A stretch of DNA of 64,000 bases from Leptolyngbya sp. Heron Island J (GTDB lineage Bacteria; Cyanobacteriota; Cyanobacteriia; Phormidesmidales; Phormidesmidaceae), in assembly GCF_000482245.1 (NCBI RefSeq), contig NZ_AWNH01000084.1:21835-85834 (forward strand). Reading direction: 5' to 3'. Shown one piece after another: positions 10,901 to 20,567 of this stretch; within the stretch, counting starts at the first letter, position 1, and each line of letters starts with the position of its first letter. The position numbers and the translations under genes were made by a program. The notes under the pieces are model-generated. The model worked only from the letters and a program-made list of their open reading frames with translations, did not search any database and had not been told where the DNA came from.

Positions 10901-12324
10901 GTAGTTCTACCTTTTGAGTCGATTGCAACATCTCCCCCATTCAAAAGATCTCCACTACTAACTGCTACACCAAAAAGTGTTGCAGAAAGCGCAATGTTCC
11001 CAGCGATATTAGGATTGCTTTCATGCTGATTAGTTAATAAAACCCTTCCTGATAAAGGGTTGCCAACTTCATCAATCATAGTGATCGACCCTAAGTTGAT
11101 ATCTGCTCTAGTCGGTGGTGCGTTAGTGAAGACAGGGATAACTGGAATAGGAAATGGGTCCAAAAAATTCCCCACGCCGACAATGCTATTGCCTTCAATG
11201 GCTGAAGGATCAATACCGGCCCGTATATCCAACGTAGGTTCTATCCTACCGTTTACGGGGAATGGTGCCCCATTCGATAAGGTAAATTCTTCATCGATTG
11301 CACCTTCAATCGGATCTGCTCCCGTAATCTGGATCAGTGTCGGTATATTGACACTACCAGCAGCTAAAACCTGAAGCGATGCCCCAACATAAGCATCAAA
11401 CTCGACATCACCAAGCGACTGAATGATAGGATCCCGAGGGCTGAGAAGCCTACCAAGACTGCTATCTGATTGTTCAATACGAAAGCTGCCACCACTAAAA
11501 TAATGGGCATCTCCCTCCACTGGATTAGCAGAGCGGAGTGTCATATTTTCATAGGAAAATAAACCACTGTCTGGATGACTTAGGGCAACAATATCAACAC
11601 TTTCATTACCTTGTACCAGTAAGTTCTCACCAGCAAAACCGATGAAAGGAACTTCTGTTGTGTCGCGGATTTTGAGTGTGTCGGTTGCCAACAAAGAGAC
11701 ATCGCCTGCACCAGCAACTTGAGCTTCTAGGTCCAAATTATTGCTTGCAAATACCAGATCCCCTCCTACAGCAATTGAGCCACGATTAACGATATCACCT
11801 GAATTAGCTGTTAGATAATTCCAAAAAGATACGCTGGGATTGATAGTCAACAGCTGACTTTGTTCTGGAGCAGTGGCACTAAACACCTCATCACCCAGCT
11901 CAACTGCTTCAGCTGTCGTCGCATACAGTGAACCTTCTATATCCAAACTGACATCAGGCCCAAATACGATACCGTTGGGATTAATCAAAAACAGATCAGC
12001 ACTGCCGTCTACGCCTAGAGTACCAAAAATGTCTGAAGCATCATTGCCTGTAACCCGGCTTAGGATAGATTCAATCTCGGCTGGATTAACAAAGTAAACG
12101 CGCTGGCCCTCATTGACATTAAAGTCAGTAAAACTGTGAAACAGGTTACTACCTCTTTCAGCTCCGCCTTCAATCAGGTCTGCAACGTTGCCTCTAACAT
12201 CAACACCGGGCGTGAGGATAGAGTTTTCATTGCCAAGGGTGGTATCAGGAACAATCTGTGCTTGGGCTGGCACTGCTATTGAACAAGTCAGCAGACAGGC
12301 AAAAGATAAACTGTATTTATTCAT
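7912..12324 (-). CDS. TpsA2: large filamentous-haemagglutinin-type exoprotein
   Basis: The exoprotein has about 1470 residues. It carries a signal peptide (MNKYSLSFACLL to AQAQ), a TPS domain (about 25-170) containing DLFLINPNGIVFGPDVSLD, and a long passenger of degenerate beta-helix repeats built around GxxGDIxxxA and LxxxNGAxIxT. The C-terminal ~100 residues resemble those of TpsA3 and TpsA4, with LPDNLVSP, SSCIAR and GRLVMSREC. I chose ATG 12324 rather than the upstream GTG 12342. With it the start overlaps the stop of the upstream tpsA3 as ATGAATAA, which suggests translational coupling. No tpsB is adjacent, so export must use a transporter encoded elsewhere in the window or genome. Confidence 0.87.
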   Translation of the reverse strand: MNKYSLSFACLLTCSIAVPAQAQIVPDTTLGNENSILTPGVDVRGNVADLIEGGAERGSNLFHSFTDFNVNEGQRVYFVNPAEIESILSRVTGNDASDIFGTLGVDGSADLFLINPNGIVFGPDVSLDIEGSLYATTAEAVELGDEVFSATAPEQSQLLTINPSVSFWNYLTANSGDIVNRGSIAVGGDLVFASNNLDLEAQVAGAGDVSLLATDTLKIRDTTEVPFIGFAGENLLVQGNESVDIVALSHPDSGLFSYENMTLRSANPVEGDAHYFSGGSFRIEQSDSSLGRLLSPRDPIIQSLGDVEFDAYVGASLQVLAAGSVNIPTLIQITGADPIEGAIDEEFTLSNGAPFPVNGRIEPTLDIRAGIDPSAIEGNSIVGVGNFLDPFPIPVIPVFTNAPPTRADINLGSITMIDEVGNPLSGRVLLTNQHESNPNIAGNIALSATLFGVAVSSGDLLNGGDVAIDSKGRTTIDGSITTSAFPGFTPFIGNGGDIVTLSTEEIELLPGSSITAEGLVGGNITLSSDESIILNDSLIFSNGEAIDDALLEPGVVNIEAQNLRLLNGSAIATNTFGTIDAGDIDIKIEEEVEIVGIDQAFSGIQSNVGNGAVADGGDITLTAGSLLLSNTAQIQAIVRGQDSAPLPGQGDAGSITLNIDGPITIDSATGAIPSVIATTLGLGATGNGGKIQVNANSLSLLNGSGLTSRTQGQGSAGDIELIIQGPLILKENSGIETIVEAGAVGNGGEVFIDANSLEVLDNAVIQTFVRQAIDGLPDGQGDAGNIILDITDRALLSGDVLLISSVLENVEGDAGDIFFKAGSLTLENGADLLTATSGLGIGGKITINAEDSIVVRGNGSDQNRSAITSSAINPLSMNAGEIEVVTNTLSLENGGFISSATGGQGDAGRISINAGERVDIDGVAANPTLGNSGILSGTVSPGTGGDIEIKTGILSLTNGGEINAETENAGSAGSIIISAEQVSVQGIGLNGRPSTITTVARDGSTGEANNIIIRTDSIAIRDGATIATVTGGQGNAGDVQIQAEQDIFLDGESVVSAQNGQVFLSRSLIQTAAGSNSTGNAGMIDIDANSVKITNGAALSSITGSVGNAGNIDIYVDSSFVVSGSSSATGLPSGIVSGVAIGGAGQGGMLEIDADTIEISDSARLLSTTSFTGDAGDITLNAREAVLINGIGENGIASGVFSSAEPMAEGKGGTIRIFGPELSITDGASINAGSSGLGIAGSIELNILDKIRIDDGTISTTALTSSGGQIDIQAQGIFLRNDGDIATIVASGTGQGGDLTIVSDFIVALEDSDIVTFSVDGFGGAIDLSQTTLFSQNLNSASRASTLEEFLALDGNELVDINASGGLESGQITISDSTFIQNSLSELPDNLVSPEALVASSCIARSDNTASSFTLTGGDGLPQQPSSPQSPYSLSIVQPIIENDSELSISEPQQLYRLADGRLVMSRECR

Positions 12325-15300
12325 AGGAGGTAGGTGTATCACAGTTGCGACTCATTACTAAACGACCATCGATTAGACGATAGATAGCTTGCGGTTCGGT
12401 AAGGGAAGAAGAACTATCAATTGTTTCTTCAATGGGTTGAACAGTGTTAACACTGTAGGTCTGAATAGGAGAGCTATTAGGTTGTTGGGGTAAACTGTCA
12501 CTACCGGTAATTACTAAGCTACTGGCAACGTCACTACTGCGGGAAATACAGCTGCCGGCTACTAATGTTTCTGGATTGACCAAATTGTCAGGAAGTTCGG
12601 TGAGACTATCTTCAATAAAGCTAACGTCAGCGAGAGAAATCGTACCTGAAGCAATACCACCAGTTGCGTTGATATCCACGCGATCATTGCCATCTAGCGT
12701 ACGCGGATCGGTACCGGATGGGGTAAATTGGAAATTCTCGCCAAAGAAGGCTGTACGGCTAAGATCGACGTCACCACCACGACCGTCGGCAGCAAAGGCA
12801 AGAATGTCACTGTCATCTAAAGCAACTAACGCATCAGCGACAATTTCAATATCTCCCCCATCATTGGCACCAGAGTTGACAAAGGTTTGAATATCACTAT
12901 CTTCAAACAAGAAAATATTGTCCGAAGAGATTTGGATTTGTCCCCCTGCATTAAATGCAGAATCAGTTGTGATCGAGCCATTGCGAGCTTGAATATCATC
13001 TTGCACAATGACCAATATATTCCCTGCATCCCCATCCCCATCGCTACTGGCACCAATACTACCCTCAAAGATCTCTAACTTTTCAGTTGCTACACGAATA
13101 TCGCCGCCTTGGCCGCCAGCAGTATTGATAAGACCACTAAAAATGCCGCTAAGTTGACCACCTCCAGGATTACTATTTTCTAAACGGAGAGTATCGCGGA
13201 TAGTCAAAAAAATGTCGCCACCTTCTCCTCGTCCTCTTACACCACTAAAAATTTGAGCTCCATCCAAAATTAAATTGGCAGCATCAAATCGGATATCTCC
13301 TCCCTGACCTACACCAGAATCACCAATACTGCCAAAAATACCACTGGCAAAAAAGCGAGTTGGATTTCTAAAGTCCTCAATTCGAGCAGTTTCGCGAATA
13401 TTTAGAGTTACATCTCCGGCCTCACCAATACCCGAAATACCACTACCTATTTGTGCTCTGTTCCGAACTTCTAGATTGGTCGCGCTCAGTTCAATATCTC
13501 CACCTTTGCCTTGTCCACCTTCTACAACGGTACTAAACACTCCACTAGACTCGCCAGTAAAAGGATCAATTCCATCAAATTGAGCGGTTTCACGAATGTC
13601 TAAAATGATATCTCCTGCTGTACCAATTCCGGCAAGACTAGTGCTTAATCTTGCGCCGTTTAAAACTTCTAGATTGCCAGCATTGATGCGTACATCGCCC
13701 CCATTGCCCACTGCATCAAAACCAATATCGCTAGTTGCACCACTGATGCGCCCTATTGGATCTCTACCTTCAAATCGAGCGGTTTCACGAATATTTAAAA
13801 TTACATTCCCCGCGTCACCTATCCCGAAGCTATTGGCACTCAGTATTGCACCATTGAGAACGTCTAAATTAGTTGCACGCAGGACTACGTTGCCACCACG
13901 CCCTGGTTCGCTGGAGTCATATTCACTTGTCGCCTGACTTGTTTGATCAAATCGAGCTGTTCCGCGAATGTCGAAGATAACATTACCTGCATTACCGACG
14001 CCGCCAAAGTTAGAAGCAGCTATTACGGTACCGCCAAGAACTTCCAAGTCATTGGCCTCTATGCGAATTTCACCGGCTTGACCTTGGGCATTAGGCTGAA
14101 TACCAGTAAATACTCCACTAAAGTTGAGCACAGCATCATTACTATCAAATCGAGCCGTTTCACGAATATTTAGAGTGATATTCCCGGCATCTCCGATGCC
14201 AAATGTGGATGAACGCAGAGTGGCACCATTGAGCAGTTCAAAATTATCAGCTTCAATGTAGATATCACCAGCCTGGCCTTGTCTACCCCTCTGAATATTA
14301 CTAAAAACACCACTTCTAGCGAATGTCCGAGGATCAAGCCCATCAAAACGAACATTTTCGCGAATCTCTAACCGTATATTTCCGGCATCACCTACTCCAA
14401 AGGTTGATGCGTTAATTTGTGCCCCATCCAATACAAGCAAATTCTCCGCTGTAACTTGTATCTCGCTTCCACGCCCTTGGGAGCCTGGTCCCACAAAACC
14501 CACAATGCCGCTTGATAAACCACTGGATGGATTAACGCCTTGTAGCAGAGCCGTATTTGAAATGTTGAGAGTTATATTACTGGCTTCACCATTGCCAAAC
14601 AATGTGCCATCTATTTGTGCACCATTCAGTACTGATAAATTTCTAGCAGTCACTCTAATCTCTCCTGCTGTTCCTTGTCCGCCAATAGCGATATTATTGG
14701 CAAGTCCTGGGAAGGTAACACTAATCGTGTCTGCTAGCGTGATGTCACCCTCTGCTACTAAGACAAGATCTCCGGTACTGTTTGACCCTAAGAGAGTAAT
14801 ATCCGTATCAGTAACAGTAATATCGCCGCGTGAATCTAGAAATATAGAACCTGCATCTACAGCTGTAATATTAATCCCTGACTGGTCGAAGCCAAATCCG
14901 GTAGGATCATTACCGACAACCTGAATGCCACCACCAGGCAACGCTGTATTAGGCTCATAGCGATTTGTTAGCAGAATTAGCCCATTGGATTCTGCTACAC
15001 GAATGCTGCCTACTTCTATATTGGCGTCTGAAGGGTCAGCTGTCAGGGTGGGAGCCACAGGCTGAGGAAAGAAGAAATTACCATCAGTAAAAGAATCGAA
15101 GGGGCTCAACCCTGATGGATTTGGGATGGGTAGTATACCGATAGCATCTGGCCTTACTCCGGCTCTGATATCCACCGTTGGCTGGCTCCCCCCATCGATC
15201 TCAACTATAGTTCCATCGGCAAGCTCAAGGGTGTCTTGTAAAAAGTCAATTCCCTGGATACCTGGATCAGGAGCTATAACAATAGCTTCGTTAAAGGTGA

Positions 15301-16315
15301 CAGAGCCTCCGGCAATGATGTGAAGTGAACTGCCGAGATAACTGTCAAACGCTACATCTCCTAAGCTACGAATAATGGGATCAACAGGACTGGTTAAGTT
15401 GCTTAAGGTATTGTCTAAATTTTCAATCCGAAAATTGCCGCCACTAAAAAAATGGGTATCTCCGCTCACTGCATTTGTGGAGCGCAGCACCATATCTCCA
15501 TAGGAAAACAGCTGACTATCTGGATGACTGAGGGCAACAATATCAACCTGTTCATTGCCTTGGACGAGTAAATCAGCACCGGCTGCGGCGATAAATGGGG
15601 TTTCAGCGGTATCGCGAATTTTGACCGTATCTGTGGCCAGGAGAGAAACATTTCCCAGACCGGCCAGCTGGGCCTCCAAAGCCAGACTGTTACCTGCTAG
15701 GACTAGATTGCTGCCCGCTACAAGCTGTCCACGATTGGTGATGTCACCAGAATTGGCTGTTAAGTAGTTCCAAAAGGATACGCTGGGGCTGATGGCCAAT
15801 AGCTGGCTCTGCTCTGGCGCGATCGCACTAAATACCCCATCACCAATCTCAACCGATTCAGCCGTCGTTGCATAAAACGAACCGTCTATATCTAGGCTGA
15901 CATCGGGTCCAAAAATAATGCCGTTAGGATTAATCAAAAACAAATCGGCACTGCCATCCACACCCAAGGTGCCACGAATGTCGGAGGCGTTATTGCCGGT
16001 CACTCGACTCAGGATAGACTCAATGTTGATCGGATTAGCAAAGTAAACCCGTTGAGCATCGTTAACATTAAACTCACTGAAGCTATGGAATAAGTTTGTT
16101 CCTCGGGTAGCGCCTCCCTCAATCAGGTCAGCCAATTCTCCTCTCACGTCATCGGCAGAGATGATCGAACTCTCCCCACCCAGGGTTTGATCGGGAATCA
16201 GCTGCGCCTGGGCCGATAAATCCCAGAGCATGACACCACTGACAACTAACGAAGCCGCATATAACCGGAGACTGGACATGACCATGCACCCATTACCAGC
16301 CAGGAATTCTATCAT
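12317..16315 (-). CDS. TpsA3: large filamentous-haemagglutinin-type exoprotein
   Basis: This is a TpsA exoprotein of up to 1332 residues, a paralogue of TpsA2 with near-identical stretches in the secretion domain (NPNGIIFGPDVSLDIDGS; LLAISPSVSFWNYLTANSGD). The passenger contains repeated units with IRETARFDG and GDAGNITLNI at intervals of roughly 60-70 residues. The C-terminal module includes ELPDNLVNPETLV, GSCISRS and GRLVMSRNC. The real start may be ATG 16285 or 16279, because the signal peptide looks normal only from MSSLRLYAASLVV onward; neither choice has a clear ribosome site. It is the first gene of a two-gene minus-strand unit with tpsA2. Confidence 0.87.
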   Translation of the reverse strand: MIEFLAGNGCMVMSSLRLYAASLVVSGVMLWDLSAQAQLIPDQTLGGESSIISADDVRGELADLIEGGATRGTNLFHSFSEFNVNDAQRVYFANPINIESILSRVTGNNASDIRGTLGVDGSADLFLINPNGIIFGPDVSLDIDGSFYATTAESVEIGDGVFSAIAPEQSQLLAISPSVSFWNYLTANSGDITNRGQLVAGSNLVLAGNSLALEAQLAGLGNVSLLATDTVKIRDTAETPFIAAAGADLLVQGNEQVDIVALSHPDSQLFSYGDMVLRSTNAVSGDTHFFSGGNFRIENLDNTLSNLTSPVDPIIRSLGDVAFDSYLGSSLHIIAGGSVTFNEAIVIAPDPGIQGIDFLQDTLELADGTIVEIDGGSQPTVDIRAGVRPDAIGILPIPNPSGLSPFDSFTDGNFFFPQPVAPTLTADPSDANIEVGSIRVAESNGLILLTNRYEPNTALPGGGIQVVGNDPTGFGFDQSGINITAVDAGSIFLDSRGDITVTDTDITLLGSNSTGDLVLVAEGDITLADTISVTFPGLANNIAIGGQGTAGEIRVTARNLSVLNGAQIDGTLFGNGEASNITLNISNTALLQGVNPSSGLSSGIVGFVGPGSQGRGSEIQVTAENLLVLDGAQINASTFGVGDAGNIRLEIRENVRFDGLDPRTFARSGVFSNIQRGRQGQAGDIYIEADNFELLNGATLRSSTFGIGDAGNITLNIRETARFDSNDAVLNFSGVFTGIQPNAQGQAGEIRIEANDLEVLGGTVIAASNFGGVGNAGNVIFDIRGTARFDQTSQATSEYDSSEPGRGGNVVLRATNLDVLNGAILSANSFGIGDAGNVILNIRETARFEGRDPIGRISGATSDIGFDAVGNGGDVRINAGNLEVLNGARLSTSLAGIGTAGDIILDIRETAQFDGIDPFTGESSGVFSTVVEGGQGKGGDIELSATNLEVRNRAQIGSGISGIGEAGDVTLNIRETARIEDFRNPTRFFASGIFGSIGDSGVGQGGDIRFDAANLILDGAQIFSGVRGRGEGGDIFLTIRDTLRLENSNPGGGQLSGIFSGLINTAGGQGGDIRVATEKLEIFEGSIGASSDGDGDAGNILVIVQDDIQARNGSITTDSAFNAGGQIQISSDNIFLFEDSDIQTFVNSGANDGGDIEIVADALVALDDSDILAFAADGRGGDVDLSRTAFFGENFQFTPSGTDPRTLDGNDRVDINATGGIASGTISLADVSFIEDSLTELPDNLVNPETLVAGSCISRSSDVASSLVITGSDSLPQQPNSSPIQTYSVNTVQPIEETIDSSSSLTEPQAIYRLIDGRLVMSRNCDTPTSYE

Positions 16316-16859
16316 GACTGTTCAGTGCGTGATGTTACGGACAGATACGCAGCAATAAAACGTTGTACAAAAGCATAGCTATGGGGTAGCGTACGCACCC
16401 AAAATTCGCAGTTATAAGTTATACGTACGCATTTTTCCGCATGGGCACGACTTATGATTCTAATTGGCAGAAAAGTGCACGGTGATGCTCACAAATCAAC
16501 GGTCAGCTTGGGCACAACCTGAAACCCCTAGACCTGCCTACGCTCATAGGGTGTATGTGGGGTTAGACGGTAAGCTATCATTGCCAACCTGCTGGTCACT
16601 GAGCCCGCGAAGACTGTATTAATCGAGGTAGCTGTGATCATGACAATTGCGGGTTCGATGCACAGTCAATCATTGGCCAATATGACTGAGATAAAGCACC
16701 TGAAGGAAATCTTTTGTAGTCTGACAGTAGGACGATTGGAGATTGTTACTAACGCCTCTGAACTGGTGGGCTAACTTTGCTGGAAAGAGCCCTAAAGACT
16801 GCTAAGACTCACTCGATTTGGTTCATACTATTAGCAGCTCTAAGGAGATAACGAGAACA
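16316..16859. other. Divergent promoter region between tpsA3 and the response regulator
   Basis: About 540 bp contain no credible gene. It must hold the promoters of the tpsA3-tpsA2 unit and of the two-component pair. A small dyad around 16387-16405 (GGGT, GCGTACGC, ACCC) is visible. A good ribosome site, AAGGAGATA, sits just before ATG 16860. Confidence 0.4.
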
Positions 16860-17519
16860 ATGGCGCAAGCATCTACAAAGACATTTGTGGTGGTGGATGA
16901 CCACGACTCGGTATTGGAAGGTACCTGTCGTGTGCTGCAGGCGCAGTATCCCGATGCTAAGCTCTCGACAGCCAGCAAAGCCGATGAGGTAGAAGTGCTG
17001 ATTCAGGATACTCAGCCGGATTTAGTGGTGATGGATCTCTCGATTCCTGAAAAAGAGGGGGGCAAATCGCAAACGGAAACGGGCTTGAATTTATTGCGAT
17101 CGCTCCTCCAAAACTATCCCACACTGCACTTTGTGGTACAAAGCGCCCATGTCAAAACCTTAATTCGGCTCAAATCACTGATTGACAAACACCAGGCCGG
17201 GTTTACCATCGCCGATAAAAGCCTGTCTAGTTCGGAAATGCTGATTAAAGTAGACTGGGCCCTCAATGGGCTGCTGTATACTCCCCCTGAAATGCGTTTG
17301 GGGCTGGAGGTAAAACCCGAATGGCTAAAAATGTTGCAGCTGGCCTTTACCGATGGGTTAACCGATAAAGCAATTGCCCAGCAAATGAATGTGGCAGAAC
17401 GGACGGTGCGCCACTATTGGACCCGCGTGCAGGATGCGCTGGGTGTCTATCCGGATGAGGGCACCAACATTCGTGTGCAAACCTACAACAAAGCCCGACA
17501 GATGGGACTGTTAGACTAG
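16860..17519 (+). CDS. NarL/LuxR-type response regulator
   Basis: The regulator has about 219 residues. An N-terminal receiver domain shows the acidic pair in FVVVDDHDSV and the phospho-acceptor Asp in LVVMDLSIPEK, followed by an elongated insert. A C-terminal LuxR-type helix-turn-helix (about 160-215) includes LTDKAIAQQMNVAERTVRHY. I start it at ATG 16860, which has AAGGAGATA 10 bp upstream, instead of TTG 16818. The CHASE2 kinase gene follows 30 bp later and is the likely partner. Target genes are unknown; the divergent tpsA3-tpsA2 unit is the nearest candidate. Confidence 0.87.
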   Translation: MAQASTKTFVVVDDHDSVLEGTCRVLQAQYPDAKLSTASKADEVEVLIQDTQPDLVVMDLSIPEKEGGKSQTETGLNLLRSLLQNYPTLHFVVQSAHVKTLIRLKSLIDKHQAGFTIADKSLSSSEMLIKVDWALNGLLYTPPEMRLGLEVKPEWLKMLQLAFTDGLTDKAIAQQMNVAERTVRHYWTRVQDALGVYPDEGTNIRVQTYNKARQMGLLD

Positions 17520-17549
17520 TTTGCTGGCTAAACGCTACACTGTGCATCT

Positions 17550-19421
17550 ATGAAATTCTCCTGGCTTTCTAACTGGCGATTCAGCCTTTTACCGGGACTC
17601 TCGGTGACGGGGATGATCATCCTGATCCGGCTATTGGGCTGGCTGCAGCCCTTGGAATGGAAGGCTCTGGACTATCACTTACGTCTCCGACCGGCGGAAG
17701 CTACCGATTCAAGGATTACGCTAATTGCTATCACCGAGGATGATATCCAAACGACTCTCAATCATCCCATTTCAGACGAGGATCTGTCGGCACTGATTGA
17801 GACTTTACAAACCTATGAGCCTCGGGTGATTGGTATTGATATCTTTCGAGATCGGCCTGTGCGTGAGGGATATCAACGCCTGGTACAGACGCTACAGTCA
17901 TTCGACAATATTATCGGTATCTATAGAGTTGGGACGAATACCACTGTGCCGCCACCGTCAGCTTTGCCAGAAGAACAAATCGGGTTTGCCGATGCCATTA
18001 TCGATAACGATGGGTTTTTGAGACGGAGTTTATTGGGCCGGTCGGACGAGCAAAACAACTATCGGTTTTCGTTGACAATTCGGCTTGCTATCAGATATCT
18101 GGCCGATGATGGTCTGCAACTTGATAATGGGGTGCGTGATCCTGAGACAATGCGGTTTGGCACAACAGAAATTCCTCGGTTTCGCTCTAATGTGGGTGGC
18201 TACGTGCGTACCGACCAGGGGGGAAATCAAACTCTGATCAATTTTCGGGCCGGGCCTGAGCCGTTTGAGAGAATTACCTATAAAACCCTGATGTCCGGGC
18301 AGGTAGACCCGGATTTACTGCGCGATCGCATCGTCTTAATTGGCTATACTGCAGCCAGTGTGAAAGATTTTGTCAGCTCAGGGGCCATCGCTGGGGTCAA
18401 TCCCAGTTTAGTACCCGGCATGGATGCCCAGGCCCATGCGGTGAGTCAGATTTTAAGTGCTGTCTATGAGGATCGAGCTTTTTTGCAGACCCTACCGGAC
18501 GGGGTGGAGTATACTCTCATTTTCATTAGTGGTCTGGTGGGATTGACCCTGGCCCAGTGGCGACGCCGACCGCTGGTGCATTTTCTGGTGATTGCTATGA
18601 TCGGCGGGGCGGGTGTGCTGCTTAGCTATGGCCTGATACTGACCAGCTGGTGGGTACCGACCATGCCGATGATGGCTGTGTTTCTCGTCAATGCTGCCTT
18701 TTTGTACCCGTTTTACCAGGCCCAGGCTCAGTTGCGATCGCAGCTAGAAAACCGGCAAGCCTTGATTAACCAAACCTACAACACCATTCACAATGGGCCA
18801 CTCCAAACCCTGGCTCAAATGATCAGCACCTGGCCCGTGGAGCAACCTGCCCCCGATGCTTTGCGCACAGAGCTGCACAGGTTAAATCATGAACTGCGGG
18901 AGATTTATGAAACCATGCAACAGGAGAGTCTTTTACCCACGGGACAGCTGGTTTTGGGCGGTCACCAGGCCCTGGATTTACAAATGCCGCTAGATGAGCT
19001 GCTGCGGGAAGCCTACCATATTACCCTGGAGCGTCACCGAGACTTTTTTGAACCACTCCTCAAGATCGTGGCCTTTGAGCCCATGGATGATTCCCAGCTG
19101 AGTGTGGATCAAAAGCGCGGGTTGGGCCGGTTTTTAGAAGAAGCCCTGATCAATGTACACAAATATGCCAAAGATACCACCCGCCTCACCATAGACTGTC
19201 GTCAGCAAGAAGGGTATAACACTATCAAAATCATTGATAATGGTCAGGGCATGAAACCAGAGAACTCGGCCAAATTAGCCTCGGCTGGCGGCTATGGTAC
19301 CCGCCAGGCCCAACAGCTGGCCCGTAGTCTCCATGGAACATTTAGCCGCACTGATGTGAATCCCAAAGGGGTGTGCTGTGAACTACGCTGGTCTATTCGC
19401 CAAGCCTGGTGGCGACGCTAA
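17550..19421 (+). CDS. CHASE2-domain sensor histidine kinase
   Basis: The protein has 623 residues. An N-terminal membrane helix is followed by an extracytoplasmic CHASE2 sensor domain (about 40-320, containing ALDYHLRLRP and DRIVLIGYTAASVKD), then three closely spaced membrane helices (about 322-395). The dimerisation segment has a candidate phospho-acceptor His in NTIHNGPLQTLAQ, the arrangement of HisKA_3 kinases that pair with LuxR-type regulators. The HATPase domain shows the N-box (EEALINVHKYA) and G1 box (IIDNGQGMK). It probably phosphorylates the regulator encoded immediately upstream. CHASE2 ligands are not known. Confidence 0.88.
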   Translation: MKFSWLSNWRFSLLPGLSVTGMIILIRLLGWLQPLEWKALDYHLRLRPAEATDSRITLIAITEDDIQTTLNHPISDEDLSALIETLQTYEPRVIGIDIFRDRPVREGYQRLVQTLQSFDNIIGIYRVGTNTTVPPPSALPEEQIGFADAIIDNDGFLRRSLLGRSDEQNNYRFSLTIRLAIRYLADDGLQLDNGVRDPETMRFGTTEIPRFRSNVGGYVRTDQGGNQTLINFRAGPEPFERITYKTLMSGQVDPDLLRDRIVLIGYTAASVKDFVSSGAIAGVNPSLVPGMDAQAHAVSQILSAVYEDRAFLQTLPDGVEYTLIFISGLVGLTLAQWRRRPLVHFLVIAMIGGAGVLLSYGLILTSWWVPTMPMMAVFLVNAAFLYPFYQAQAQLRSQLENRQALINQTYNTIHNGPLQTLAQMISTWPVEQPAPDALRTELHRLNHELREIYETMQQESLLPTGQLVLGGHQALDLQMPLDELLREAYHITLERHRDFFEPLLKIVAFEPMDDSQLSVDQKRGLGRFLEEALINVHKYAKDTTRLTIDCRQQEGYNTIKIIDNGQGMKPENSAKLASAGGYGTRQAQQLARSLHGTFSRTDVNPKGVCCELRWSIRQAWWRR

Positions 19422-19706
19422 CCTCAATGGTCTTAGCGGTTTTGCCCAAAAAGTATTGATGACCGACCTGCTTGTTAAACTTTGTGGATGATATCGCCAT
19501 TTTTGGCCTCACCTGTCTCGATATGTGCTGGACTTGATAAGAGTAGTTAAGTACTGTTCTATTAGTTTTAACCGTGGTGTACTGGACCCTGGGTTTATGG
19601 CATCACTATGGTCGTCGATGTGTTCAAAACCAAGTTTGAGTGATGTCGCCACCCGCCACCAAAATCCGTAATCTTTGCTGTTGACTGGTTCTCTCAACCT
19701 AGCTTG

Positions 19707-20567
19707 ATGCCTATGGCTGCCCCGAAACTTCGCTTGTTTGTTTTAGTCCTCGCCTCTGCCATTGTTTTTAGTAGCCCAGGTCTTGTATCCATCGTCCAGG
19801 CGACCCAATCCCTGTCGCCAACAATTCAGGCCAGCCCTCAACTGCGAGCTGACTTTACGCCGCCGTCCGATTCTAGTCTCGATCGCGATACGGTTTTAAC
19901 CTCCACTGGCACGTACTTTACGCCGCCGCCAGATCCTCAGCCCGCCTCAGGCCCCACTATACCCACGGGTACCCGTCGGGGTGGATGTTTAGGTCCAACA
20001 GCAACAGCTTTTACCATTTTTGGCCCCAGCTCTGCTGATAATATTTTGGGGCATACCACCTCAGAACGGCCTACCTTTGCATGGCATCTACCGGAAATTG
20101 AAGGGACATTCCCAGTTGTGTTTCGCCTACTGGCTCCCGATGCTGACGATATTCCCGTCGCGATTTATGAAACAACGCTGGACTACACCCCTGGGTTTAT
20201 AAGCCACCAGCTCCCCGCCACAGAGCCTGCTCTGTCCTCTGGAGTAGAATATCGCTGGCAGGTCATCATTGAGTGCAATCCGGCCTATCCATCCCGCGCC
20301 ATCCGACAAGAATTGTTTTTTGAGGTGGTACCGACTACGGCTGCGCTATCCCAGGCATTGGCGGCGGCTACTACAGCGGCAGAGCGAGCTATTGCCTATG
20401 GCCAGACGGGGGTGTGGTACAATGCGATCGCACAGGTTGCCAACGCGACTACACCAGCTGAACAACAGACTCGCTTAGGACTGTTAACCGACTTAGCTAG
20501 CTCTTTGCCAGCCACTGAAGAACAACTGAGCCAAGACATTTTAGAAATTGTCGAAGCTGCCCCCTAA
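19707..20567 (+). CDS. DUF928-family exported protein
   Basis: The protein has about 286 residues: a signal peptide (about 1-32), a low-complexity region, then the DUF928 core, which begins with RRGGCLGP and continues into an immunoglobulin-like part (PTFAWHLPE, EYRWQVIIEC). DUF928 genes recur in cyanobacteria next to CHAT and CHASE2 genes. Here the gene overlaps the convergent CHAT gene by 4 bp at the stop codons. Biochemical function is unknown; location should be the periplasm or cell surface. ATG 19707 or 19713 is preferred over TTG 19704. Confidence 0.75.
   Translation: MPMAAPKLRLFVLVLASAIVFSSPGLVSIVQATQSLSPTIQASPQLRADFTPPSDSSLDRDTVLTSTGTYFTPPPDPQPASGPTIPTGTRRGGCLGPTATAFTIFGPSSADNILGHTTSERPTFAWHLPEIEGTFPVVFRLLAPDADDIPVAIYETTLDYTPGFISHQLPATEPALSSGVEYRWQVIIECNPAYPSRAIRQELFFEVVPTTAALSQALAAATTAAERAIAYGQTGVWYNAIAQVANATTPAEQQTRLGLLTDLASSLPATEEQLSQDILEIVEAAP

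Noticed and set aside
8510..11374. Long antisense open frames inside tpsA2 (and similar ones in tpsA1, tpsA3 and tpsA4)
   Set aside because: They mirror the Gly/Asn/Thr-rich repeats of the sense genes, giving Ser/Pro/Ala-rich translations without domains.
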